Source of the DNA: Janthinobacterium lividum
GTDB taxonomy: Bacteria > Pseudomonadota > Gammaproteobacteria > Steroidobacterales > Steroidobacteraceae
NCBI GenBank assembly: GCA_943327025.2
Contig: CALPVO020000165.1
Coordinates: 1 to 5,809, forward strand
Length of the DNA stretch: 5,809 nt
Direction: 5' to 3'
Both the position numbers and the translations under genes were made by a program. Positions 1-5,337 of the stretch are shown one piece after another (the first letter of the stretch is position 1; every line of letters starts with the position of its first letter). A model generated the notes under the pieces. The model worked only from the letters and a program-made list of their open reading frames with translations. It had not been told where the DNA came from and did no database searches.

Positions 1-33
1 ATAGATGGACAGGTCCACGAAACGACGCGGCAT
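1..33 (-). CDS. Start of a cyclase-family protein (partial, runs off the left edge)
   Basis: Only the first 11 codons are in the window, reading MPRRFVDLSIY from an ATG at 33-31. A good ribosome binding site, GGGAG (47-43 on the minus strand), lies 9 nt before the ATG. From memory, this N-terminus matches cyclase-family proteins (PF04199, related to kynurenine formamidase), which often begin with a basic pair followed by a 'VDLS(I/V)YLENDV' stretch. Members are metal-dependent hydrolases acting on amide or lactone-like substrates, but the metal-binding HxGTHxDxP motif would lie outside this window. The gene is co-oriented with the flavodoxin-like gene, 58 nt downstream of its stop, so the two could share a transcript unless the hairpin between them terminates it. 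The assignment rests on 11 residues and a well-placed Shine-Dalgarno, so it is moderate only. Confidence 0.5.
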   Translation of the reverse strand, partial: MPRRFVDLSIY

Positions 34-68
34 GTGCTTAGGCTCCCGTAGTCGCAAAATTCAAACGC

Positions 69-91
69 AAAACACCAAAGGCGCTTCGCCT
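69..91 (-). terminator. Weak hairpin after the flavodoxin-like gene, possible terminator
   Basis: AGGCG-CTT-CGCCT (79-91) forms a 5-bp stem with a 3-nt loop directly after the minus-strand stop codon at 92-94. Read on the minus strand, it is followed by TTTGGTGTTTTG, a broken T-rich run. This resembles a short intrinsic terminator, but the stem is small and the T run is interrupted. It could instead only attenuate read-through into the downstream cyclase-like gene. Confidence 0.35.
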
Positions 92-568
92 CTAGAAAAC
101 ATCTACGGCCAGCCCGGCGGCAAGGCCCGCGGCCAGTTCACGGGCGGCGGCGAAGTGCGCTGCCTGTGGTTCGCCCACCACCAGCAGCGGTGCCGCCACG
201 CGTTTCCAGCGGTAACCGGTGACGATCCGCTCCACGCTCGCCAGCGTACCCGCTCCATCTTGCCCTGCAGTGACCAACAGCGCATACGGCAAACCCACGG
301 TGTGTGGCTCCAGCGCATAAAACGTGGTGTCGAAGAAATGCTTCATGGCACCGGCCATGTAGCCAAAGTGCTCTGGTGTGGCGAGCAATACGCCATGCGC
401 CGCGCGCACATCCGCGGCGGTGGCCTGCAAGGCCGGCACACAGTGCACCGCCACGCTGTCGTCACCGAGCTCCGCGCGCACCTGCTCCACGCCTTCCAGT
501 GCCGCTGCTACCAACTGCGCCACGCGCCCGCCGGCGTGGCCGGCGTGGATGATGAGCAATGTCTTCAT
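92..568 (-). CDS. Flavodoxin-like / NAD(P)H-dependent FMN reductase family protein
   Basis: This 158-residue protein has a single flavodoxin-like alpha/beta fold, the usual size for small cytosolic FMN-binding oxidoreductases. Strand 1 (MKTLLIIH, 1-8) leads into a loop, AGHAGGR (9-15), in the place of the FMN phosphate-binding loop, which is usually Ser/Thr-rich; here it is Gly/Ala/His-rich. The segment ATPEHFGYMAGAMKHFFDTTFY (63-84) is the clearest signature: the '(T/S)PxYxGxxxGxxKxFxD' loop that packs on the isoalloxazine ring. AGQDGAGT (101-108) fits the third FMN-contacting loop. The ATG at 568 has a modest AGG 7 nt upstream, and the protein begins directly with the first strand. It is divergent from the WYL regulator across a 235-bp gap and heads a minus-strand pair with the cyclase-like gene. 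Its substrate cannot be told from sequence; quinone or flavin reduction is typical of relatives. Confidence 0.8.
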   Translation of the reverse strand: MKTLLIIHAGHAGGRVAQLVAAALEGVEQVRAELGDDSVAVHCVPALQATAADVRAAHGVLLATPEHFGYMAGAMKHFFDTTFYALEPHTVGLPYALLVTAGQDGAGTLASVERIVTGYRWKRVAAPLLVVGEPQAAHFAAARELAAGLAAGLAVDVF

Positions 569-704
569 GCAAAAACCTGGCGAAACCTGACGGACATGGG
601 AGGAGGTACCCCTGCAGATCGGAAAACCAGCGACAAGCCTCGCCTATGGCAAGCGCGCCGTCCAGCCGCGAGATGGGCGGGCAGCTTCCAGACCGCAGCC
701 GGAC

Positions 705-729
705 TCAAGTGGCTCACGCAATGAGCCTG
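705..729. promoter_or_regulatory. Putative WYL operator, copy 1 (imperfect inverted repeat)
   Basis: TCAAGTGGCTC is followed by 7 nt and GAGCCTG. The arms GTGGCTC (709-715) and GAGCCTG (723-729) are complementary at 6 of 7 positions. The 11-bp left part is identical to that of copy 2, ahead of the ARPP-1 gene, and the arm spacing is the same, which is hard to explain unless one protein reads both. It sits about 75 bp before the WYL start codon, suggesting autoregulation. Binding by the WYL protein is an inference. Confidence 0.6.
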
Positions 730-752
730 CGATGGGGTATGGTGCAGCTGCC

Positions 753-773
753 TGAGCCTGCCTACTGAGCCAC
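753..773. promoter_or_regulatory. Additional GAGCC half-sites before the WYL gene
   Basis: TGAGCCTGC at 753-761 repeats exactly the 9 bases at 722-730, offset by 31 bp (about three helical turns). A further TGAGCCAC lies at 766-773. The last half-site, GAGCCAC (767-773), is fully complementary to the GTGGCTC arm at 709-715, 51 bp upstream. These could be auxiliary half-sites for the same regulator, or could form a looped or multimeric site. Function is inferred from repetition only. Confidence 0.4.
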
Positions 774-794
774 CCACCCAAGCCACCCACCCAA
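769..794. repeat. 13-bp tandem duplication in the WYL leader
   Basis: GCCACCCACCCAA occurs twice back to back (769-781 and 782-794), ending 9 nt before the WYL start codon. Each unit itself contains a CACC-type repeat. The second unit supplies the AAGG (793-796) that serves as the weak Shine-Dalgarno. The duplication places a C-rich, purine-poor stretch in the likely 5' leader and looks like a recent slippage event. Confidence 0.75.
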
Positions 795-803
795 GGCGCC
801 CGC

Positions 804-1763
804 ATGGACCGCACCGAACGCTTTCAGAAAATCCAGCTCATGCTCCAGTCGCGGCGTGTGGTCACCCGCCAAGCCTTCGAAGAAGAACTGGAGATTTCCC
901 GCGCCACCTTCAAGCGCGACCTCGAGTACATGAAAGAACGTCTGCAGGTGCCCATCCATTGGGACGCGGCAGCCGGCGGGTACCGTCTCGCGGAAACGGA
1001 CCGTCAGCCCCTGCCGGGCCTCTGGTTCAACTCCGAAGAACTGCAGGCACTGCTCACGCTGGACACGCTCCTGGAAAGCCTCCAGCCGGGCTATTTCGGG
1101 CAAGACCTCGCCCCCATTCGTGCGCGTATCCGCCAACTGGTGGACCAAGGGGACCACGGCATGGATTCCCTGCGCACCCGCGTACGGCTGGTGGCTCAAG
1201 GCGCACGTCGTCTGGAGCCTGCGTCGTTCAAGGCTGTGGCCGGCGCCACGCTGGACCGTCGGCGCCTGCAACTCACCTATTTTTCGCGCACCAGCGGCCT
1301 TCGCAAAGACCGCGAAGTCTCGCCGCAGCGCCTACTGCACTACCGCGAAAACTGGTACCTCGATGCTTGGTGCCACCGCGAAAACGCCCTGCGGCGCTTC
1401 GCTCTCGACTCCATGGAAGCCGCCAACGTGCAGGACACGCCCGCCACGGACATCGACGCGAACGAACTCGACCGGGTCCTTTCCGGCAGTTACGGCATCT
1501 TCTCGGGCGTTCCACGGCACCGCGCACGGCTGCAGTTCACCGCCGAGCGGGCGCGTTGGGTGGCGGCCGAACGCTGGCACGACAACCAGTCCGGTGCGTG
1601 GCAGCCAGACGGCAGCTTTGTCCTGGAAGTGCCCTACGCCGATGACCGCGAACTGGTCATGGATATCTTGAAGCATGGCGCAGCCGTGAAGGTGCTGGGA
1701 CCGCCCGAGCTGCAGGCGCGGGTACGCACGGAACTGGCGAACGCCCTCACCGCCCAGGGTTAA
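804..1763 (+). CDS. HTH-WYL domain transcriptional regulator
   Basis: This 319-residue regulator has the standard three-part layout. Residues 1-62 form a DeoR/HTH_11-type winged helix, with the recognition segment EISRATFKRDLEYM (30-43) and wing IHWDAAAGGYRL (51-62). A linker containing PGLWFNSEELQALLTLDTLL (71-90) follows. The WYL domain spans about 140-205 (LDRRRLQLTYFSR, then NWYLDAWCHRENALRRFALDSM) with the name-giving Trp-Tyr-Leu at 184-186. A WCX-type C-terminal part covers about 238-318. WYL domains are thought to bind ligands such as nucleic-acid fragments or nucleotides and switch DNA binding. The MDRTERF start is typical of the family, and AAGG lies 7 nt before the ATG. The ARPP-1 gene follows in the same direction after 133 bp, and both leaders share an inverted repeat, so it probably regulates itself and that neighbour. 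Whether it represses or activates cannot be read here. Confidence 0.92.
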   Translation: MDRTERFQKIQLMLQSRRVVTRQAFEEELEISRATFKRDLEYMKERLQVPIHWDAAAGGYRLAETDRQPLPGLWFNSEELQALLTLDTLLESLQPGYFGQDLAPIRARIRQLVDQGDHGMDSLRTRVRLVAQGARRLEPASFKAVAGATLDRRRLQLTYFSRTSGLRKDREVSPQRLLHYRENWYLDAWCHRENALRRFALDSMEAANVQDTPATDIDANELDRVLSGSYGIFSGVPRHRARLQFTAERARWVAAERWHDNQSGAWQPDGSFVLEVPYADDRELVMDILKHGAAVKVLGPPELQARVRTELANALTAQG

Positions 1764-1820
1764 TCTCAGCGCCAAACTCTGGCCCAGGCCCGGGTACTGA
1801 ATTTTTTTACAGTAGGCTCA

Positions 1821-1845
1821 TCAAGTGGCTCGTCTCCTGAGCCAC
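1821..1845. promoter_or_regulatory. Putative WYL operator, copy 2 (perfect inverted repeat)
   Basis: TCAA followed by GTGGCTC (1825-1831), 7 nt, then GAGCCAC (1839-1845) makes a perfect 7-7-7 inverted repeat. Its centre is about 60 bp before the ARPP-1 start codon. The 11-base TCAAGTGGCTC and the 7-nt spacing match copy 1 upstream of the WYL gene, and both regions continue into TGAGCCACCC-type sequence. A perfect dyad fits binding by a dimer. The WYL protein is the obvious candidate because its gene lies between the two copies. Confidence 0.7.
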
Positions 1846-1884
1846 CCCCCTCCTCACACTATCCCCCATCGTGGATATGGTCTT

Positions 1885-1890
1885 GGAGGA
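1885..1890 (+). promoter_or_regulatory. Ribosome binding site that sets the ARPP-1 start
   Basis: GGAGGA lies 6 nt before the ATG at 1897, a near-ideal Shine-Dalgarno. The open frame extends upstream to a GTG at 1825, but that codon is the first base triplet of the operator and has no purine-rich site before it. Its extra residues (ARLLSHPPPHTIPHRG...) look like translated leader. Confidence 0.85.
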
Positions 1891-1896
1891 AAGCAC

Positions 1897-2700
1897 ATGA
1901 ACCTGCTGAACGAATCGCTCCTGAAGCTGCAGCTTGGCCCAGCCACCGCTTTCGACAGCCTGTCGGTGGTGCCGCTGCTGGCCCGCACGGACACGCAAGC
2001 GGACTACCTCACGCTCGAAGCCGCAGTCGCGCAAGGCGCCGCGCGCGTCACGGAGGTAGCGCAGGGTGCGGTAGTCGGCGAGGCTGGCGGCCTCTACTGC
2101 GAAAACGCTGGCAACCGGGATGTGCTGTATGTAGCACCCGAGCCTCGCCTTTCCGTTCCCGGCGCCCGCGTTCGCCCCTCGATGCTCGTCGGGCCCGGCG
2201 GCCGTGCCCGCGTGGCACACCTGCCTTCGTCAGGCCGCCCAGTGCAGCCCCACCAGCTCGACGTATTCGATAGCACGGAGTTTCGTCTCGGGCAGTTCGC
2301 CCGTGTCTTCCATGCCCTGCCGCGCCAGGTGGGTGGCGTCTTCATCATCAACGAAGAGCCCGTAGGCCTCGAAGTCTTCGACGCCCCCGAAACCTTCAGC
2401 GCCATGTTCCCGCAATTGGTCCGTAGCTACGCGCTAGATGCGCTAAACGCCGGCCACGGTACACAACGCCCCTTAGGTATGCGGTGTGTCGAGGCGTTCA
2501 TCGCGCAAGTGGTGGTGGCCGCTGCCGAAAAGCAGTTGGGCACAGCCGCTACGCACCGCGCGAACGCGCCGCACGCAGACGAAGTACGGTTACAGAGCCG
2601 GCGCATCACCGGCGGCGCGCTGCTCGCCCGAGACCGCGTCGTACATCTTGCGGCCTTTCAGCGCCACGCTGCGAGCAACCCTTTCGACCCGCTGCACTGA
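1897..2700 (+). CDS. ARPP-1 (DUF6569) family protein, divergent
   Basis: This 267-residue protein has no signal peptide or membrane segment, so it is probably cytosolic. I recognise the ARPP-1/DUF6569 family from several blocks. The N-terminal part has SLSVVPLL (21-28), DYLTLEAAVAQGAARVTEV (36-54) and CENAGNRDVLYV (68-79). The later part has LPRQVGGVFIINEEPVGLEVFDAPETFSAMFPQLVRSYALDAL (141-183) and VRLQSRRITGGALLARDRVVHLAAF (230-254). The middle is unusual: where the family normally has a GEEL..G.KQNR loop and an SCVE.GRW-like strand, this protein has PEPRLSVPGARVRPSML (81-97) and VAHLPSSGRP (106-115). The frame is open with no sign of a frameshift. ARPP-1 stands for ADP-ribosylglycohydrolase and rhodanese-phosphatase associated protein, named in comparative work on prokaryotic conflict systems; its biochemical activity is unknown to me. 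It follows the WYL regulator, shares its operator, and converges on the efflux operon. Confidence 0.82.
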   Translation: MNLLNESLLKLQLGPATAFDSLSVVPLLARTDTQADYLTLEAAVAQGAARVTEVAQGAVVGEAGGLYCENAGNRDVLYVAPEPRLSVPGARVRPSMLVGPGGRARVAHLPSSGRPVQPHQLDVFDSTEFRLGQFARVFHALPRQVGGVFIINEEPVGLEVFDAPETFSAMFPQLVRSYALDALNAGHGTQRPLGMRCVEAFIAQVVVAAAEKQLGTAATHRANAPHADEVRLQSRRITGGALLARDRVVHLAAFQRHAASNPFDPLH

Positions 2701-2773
2701 ATGGCTGAGCATCCTCAGGCACTCACCAACGGGATATCGCCGCGAACCCCCAGCAGCCTGTCTCAAGGAATCA
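2701..2773. other. Convergent gap between the ARPP-1 and EmrB-type genes
   Basis: Two plus- and minus-strand genes end facing each other across 73 bp. The only structure seen is CTGAG-CATC-CTCAG (2705-2718), a 5-bp stem with a 4-nt loop just after the ARPP-1 stop. No T run follows on either strand, so it is not a standard intrinsic terminator. Termination may be Rho-dependent, or the hairpin may act only as an RNA 3'-end stabiliser. Confidence 0.4.
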
Positions 2774-4288
2774 TCAGAGCCGCTTCGGGGGCTTCATCAA
2801 TAGCACCAGCGGCAGGGCCAGCAGGGTAGCGAAAGCCATAATGGCGAAGCCGTTGTCGTAGCCAATGGCGGCTGCCTGTCGGGCCATCTCCGGTCCAATC
2901 ACCGCGGCCAGCGTGCTGGGGTCCACCGCGCCGTTAGGCGCCACGCCACCCACACGCTCCAATGCGGGTGTCAGGCCCAACCAGTGCTGTGTGTCGAAGG
3001 CACTTAGGTGCTCCGTCATGTAGGCCCGGTTGCGTTGGGCGCCGTCGAGCACCTGCGCAAAAATCCAACTCAACCCCACACTGCTCCCGATATTTCGACA
3101 AAGACTTGCCGTGGCACCACCATCGGTACGCAGATGCGGTGGCAGGGTCGCGTACGCCATGTTCGTTACCGGTAGGAACAAGAAGCTGATAGCTACGCCC
3201 TGCATGAACGCACCCAACATGGGCCACCAAGCGGGCGTATCCACATACATCTGCATGAACATCACCATGGAAACCGCGGTAACGCACATACCGAAGCCGG
3301 CAAGCCAGCGCGTATCAAACTTCATGGCGTTCTGGCCCAGCCAAGTGGTGGTCAGAATGGCGCCCACGCCGCGCGAGGCCATCATGAGTCCGGCCGTCAA
3401 CACCGGGTAACCCTGCACCTGTTGCAAGAACTGCGGCAGCAGCGCGGCCGGCGTGACAATCAAAAATCCCATGCAGAAACTAATGCCCATCGCGAGCACA
3501 AAGTTCCGGTCGGCGAACAACTTCAATGGAATGAATGGCGAGCGGTGCGTCAGGGAATGCACTACGAACAAGTAAAAAGCCAAGCCCGCCAAAGCGAACT
3601 CGACAATGATTTCCGTGGACTGGAACCAGTTCTGGCCGTGGCCCCGGTCCAGACCCAACTGCAGGATACCCACGGCTGCAGACAGCCAGAAGAAACCCAT
3701 GCGGTCAAACCGGCGGGTCTTGTCCGGCTCATCTTTCGGCATGGTGGCCAACAAGCCCAGAACGGAAACAATGCCGACCGGCAAATTGATGAGAAAGGCC
3801 CAGCGCCAGCCGTAGAACTCCGTGAGCCAACCACCGAGTGATGGCCCGAGAATAGGCCCCACCAGCACGCCCATACCCCACAAGGCATTCGCACGCCCAT
3901 GCAGGGCTGGCGGATAAGCTTTCAGCAGCAAGACCTGCGACAACGGTACAAGCGAAGCACCCATGCCGCCCTGCAGCGCACGAAACACCACCATCTGCGG
4001 TAGAGAAGTGGCCAAGCCACATAGGACGGAGGCCAGTGTAAAGAGCCCGACGCTGGTCACCAGCACGCGCCCGATGCCATAGCGCGTCGCCAAGTAGCCA
4101 GCCAACGGCGTACACACCGCACTAGCGACAATGTACGAGGTGAGAATCCACGCCGCCTGGTCCTGCGAGGCCTGCAGCGAGCCCTGCATGTACGGCAAGG
4201 CAATGTTCGCCACCGTGGCGTCGATGGTATAGACCAACACGGCAGTCACCGACGCAGCAACCAGCCAGCCGCGCCCCAACTTCGCCAT
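2774..4288 (-). CDS. emrB: EmrB/QacA-type (DHA2) MFS multidrug antiporter
   Basis: This 504-residue inner-membrane protein fits the DHA2 14-transmembrane drug:H+ antiporter subfamily, whose members are about 500 residues long. It has DATVANIALPYMQGSL (23-38) at the end of TM1, corresponding to the DxTIVNVALP motif, and AWILTSYIVASAV (46-58). GYLATRYGIGRVL (64-76) is motif A and RALQGGMGA (103-111) is motif B with its Arg. GMGVLVGPILGPSLGGWL (138-155) is the antiporter motif C, followed by NLPVGI (168-173). Long hydrophobic stretches continue to the C-terminus, which ends in a short basic tail. The ATG at 4288 shares one base with the stop of the adaptor gene (TGATG), with GGAG 7 nt upstream, so the two are translationally coupled. 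It would export hydrophobic drugs, acids or phenolics via EmrA and an outer-membrane channel. Substrate is not predictable; the symbol denotes family, not proven orthology. Confidence 0.93.
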   Translation of the reverse strand: MAKLGRGWLVAASVTAVLVYTIDATVANIALPYMQGSLQASQDQAAWILTSYIVASAVCTPLAGYLATRYGIGRVLVTSVGLFTLASVLCGLATSLPQMVVFRALQGGMGASLVPLSQVLLLKAYPPALHGRANALWGMGVLVGPILGPSLGGWLTEFYGWRWAFLINLPVGIVSVLGLLATMPKDEPDKTRRFDRMGFFWLSAAVGILQLGLDRGHGQNWFQSTEIIVEFALAGLAFYLFVVHSLTHRSPFIPLKLFADRNFVLAMGISFCMGFLIVTPAALLPQFLQQVQGYPVLTAGLMMASRGVGAILTTTWLGQNAMKFDTRWLAGFGMCVTAVSMVMFMQMYVDTPAWWPMLGAFMQGVAISFLFLPVTNMAYATLPPHLRTDGGATASLCRNIGSSVGLSWIFAQVLDGAQRNRAYMTEHLSAFDTQHWLGLTPALERVGGVAPNGAVDPSTLAAVIGPEMARQAAAIGYDNGFAIMAFATLLALPLVLLMKPPKRL

Positions 4289-5337
4289 CAGCGTGCTCCG
4301 AACAAGCGCTCGCGCAAGGGCCGTTCGCCGGTGTCAATCTTCACCGTCGCGCTCATGCCGGCTCGCAACGGCGGGTCATCGGCGCGGCGCTCGATACGAA
4401 CCCGCACCATCACCCGCTGCACCACTTTCACCCAGTTACCACTGGCGTTCTGCGGCGGCAGCACGGCGAACTCCGCGCCGGTAGCTTGAGAGATGCTCTC
4501 TACCCTGCCCTGCCAGACGCGGTGCGAATAGGTGTCCAGCTCCACTTCCACGGTTTGTCCAGCGCGCACGTACTCCAGGTCCGTTTCCTTGAAGTTCGCC
4601 TCTACCCACAGGTCCGTAGGATCGACGATGGCCAGTACCGGTCGGCCAGCCGTCACATGGTCGCCCACTTGTGGCACGCGACTGGCAATACCGGAGCGCG
4701 GCGCAATGACTTCCAGATGCGAAAAATCCACGCGCGTGGCGGACAAGGCCGCGCGGGCGGCGCGCACAGAAGGGTGCGCTTCGAGGTTGCCACCCGCCGC
4801 CGGCCCAAGACCCACATCGATGCGACGAATCTCCTGCTCCAGCACCACGATGTACGAAGCAGAATCCTGAGCCGCTTTTTCTGCCTCCTCCAACTTCGCG
4901 GCGGGCAACAAGCCGCGCGCCGTCAAAGCCTGCTGGCGCGCCAGATTCTTGCTGGCAAAGGCGTAATCTGCTTTGGTGGCCGCCAACATGGATACGCGCT
5001 GCGCACGCGTGGCCATCTGCGTGCGCAAGTCCGTTAAAGCCATGTCGAGTTTGGCCTCGGCGCCTTCGACTGCAATCTTGAGGCTCGGCCCCGCCACCAC
5101 CATCAAGACGTCGCCCTTCTTCACTGGCGTATTTTCCAAGGCGCGAACTTCGCGAATGGTACCGGAAACCTCCGGCGCCACTTCGCTCATGTCGCTCTTC
5201 ACGTAGGCATTGTCGGTGCTGACAAAACGGGCATGCGTGATGAGGTAATAGCCAGCACCCGCGAGCAAAACCAGCGGGATGACACCCAGCAAAAGCGGGC
5301 GCCAGCGCGACGAAACAGGCGGGGCGTCGTTATTCAT
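4288..5337 (-). CDS. emrA: EmrA/HlyD-type periplasmic adaptor (membrane fusion protein)
   Basis: This 349-residue adaptor has a short cytoplasmic N-terminus, one transmembrane helix at about 15-33 (LLLGVIPLVLLAGAGYYLI) and a large periplasmic part. STDNAYVKSDMSEVAPEVSGTIREV (40-64) and PVKKGDVL (71-78) form the first half of the biotinyl-lipoyl-like domain. Residues 90-205 are helical and Ala/Glu/Arg-rich, the coiled-coil hairpin expected to reach the outer-membrane channel. IAPRSGIASRVPQVGDHVTAGRPVLAIVD (211-239) closes the lipoyl domain, and LWVEANFKETDLEYVRAGQ (243-261) begins the beta-barrel. GAEFAVLPPQNASGNWVKVVQRVMVRV (287-313) is the EmrA signature, though QRVM replaces the usual QRVP. 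At 83-84 Gly-Pro replaces the common Asp-Pro. GAGGAA lies 5 nt before the ATG, which overlaps the MarR stop by 4 nt (ATGA). It links the MFS pump to an outer-membrane channel not encoded in the window. Confidence 0.93.
   Translation of the reverse strand: MNNDAPPVSSRWRPLLLGVIPLVLLAGAGYYLITHARFVSTDNAYVKSDMSEVAPEVSGTIREVRALENTPVKKGDVLMVVAGPSLKIAVEGAEAKLDMALTDLRTQMATRAQRVSMLAATKADYAFASKNLARQQALTARGLLPAAKLEEAEKAAQDSASYIVVLEQEIRRIDVGLGPAAGGNLEAHPSVRAARAALSATRVDFSHLEVIAPRSGIASRVPQVGDHVTAGRPVLAIVDPTDLWVEANFKETDLEYVRAGQTVEVELDTYSHRVWQGRVESISQATGAEFAVLPPQNASGNWVKVVQRVMVRVRIERRADDPPLRAGMSATVKIDTGERPLRERLFGAR

Larger units (their letters stand above)
569..803. promoter_or_regulatory. Divergent intergenic region between the flavodoxin-like and WYL genes
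   Basis: This 235-bp non-coding gap must hold promoters for both flanking genes. No convincing sigma70 -35/-10 pair was found on either strand; TATGGT at 738-743 is a possible -10 for the WYL gene, but no good -35 lies 17 nt upstream of it. The right-hand third is rich in GGCTC/GAGCC half-sites and a tandem repeat, listed separately. The left half, next to the flavodoxin-like gene, shows only short restriction-site-like palindromes (GGTACC, CTGCAG) and nothing I can interpret. Confidence 0.6.
1764..1896. promoter_or_regulatory. Leader and promoter region of the ARPP-1 gene
   Basis: This 133-bp gap has three parts. An inverted repeat CCAGGGTT/AACTCTGG (1754-1761 and 1775-1782, one G-T pair) spans the WYL stop codon. 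Then comes an A/T island with seven T's (1802-1808), flanked by TACTG (1795-1799) and CAGTA (1810-1814). Then follows operator copy 2. TACAGT (1808-1813) is a possible -10, but no matching -35 was seen; TTTACA (1806-1811) is a possible -35 without a good -10. The T run is too far from the first hairpin to make a normal terminator. An independent promoter here is likely but unproven. Confidence 0.45.

Noticed and set aside
5..724. 239-codon plus-strand open frame opposite the flavodoxin-like gene
   Set aside because: It covers the minus-strand gene, whose protein has clear FMN-binding motifs. The translation is Arg/His/Cys-rich with no recognisable domain, and its end falls within the operator region.
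1191..1223. Third GTGGCTC followed by GAGCC inside the WYL gene
   Set aside because: The arms are 19 nt apart rather than 7, the TCAA flank is absent, and the sequence is explained by coding of the WYL protein.
1332..1775. 147-codon minus-strand open frame opposite the WYL gene
   Set aside because: The plus-strand frame here encodes the WYL motif and C-terminal domain; the antisense frame has no recognisable family and no convincing ribosome binding site.
1754..1808. Intrinsic terminator for the WYL gene (CCAGGGTT/AACTCTGG hairpin plus T run)
   Set aside because: The hairpin ends at 1782 but the T run starts at 1802, too far apart for an intrinsic terminator. The short GCCC/GGGT stem nearer the T's is too weak to rely on.
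1825..1896. Upstream GTG start extending the ARPP-1 protein by 24 residues
   Set aside because: The GTG is the first codon of the perfect inverted repeat and has no Shine-Dalgarno, while the ATG at 1897 has GGAGGA at 6 nt and the family-like sequence starts after it.
2094..2241. Possible frameshift inside the ARPP-1 gene explaining the missing central motifs
   Set aside because: The other two plus frames give an early stop near 2132 or an Arg/Pro-rich nonsense translation without the motifs, and family-like sequence on both sides stays in one frame.
4486..5037. 183-codon plus-strand open frame within the adaptor gene
   Set aside because: It is antisense to a well-supported EmrA-type gene; composition is typical of a high-GC shadow frame and no domain is visible.
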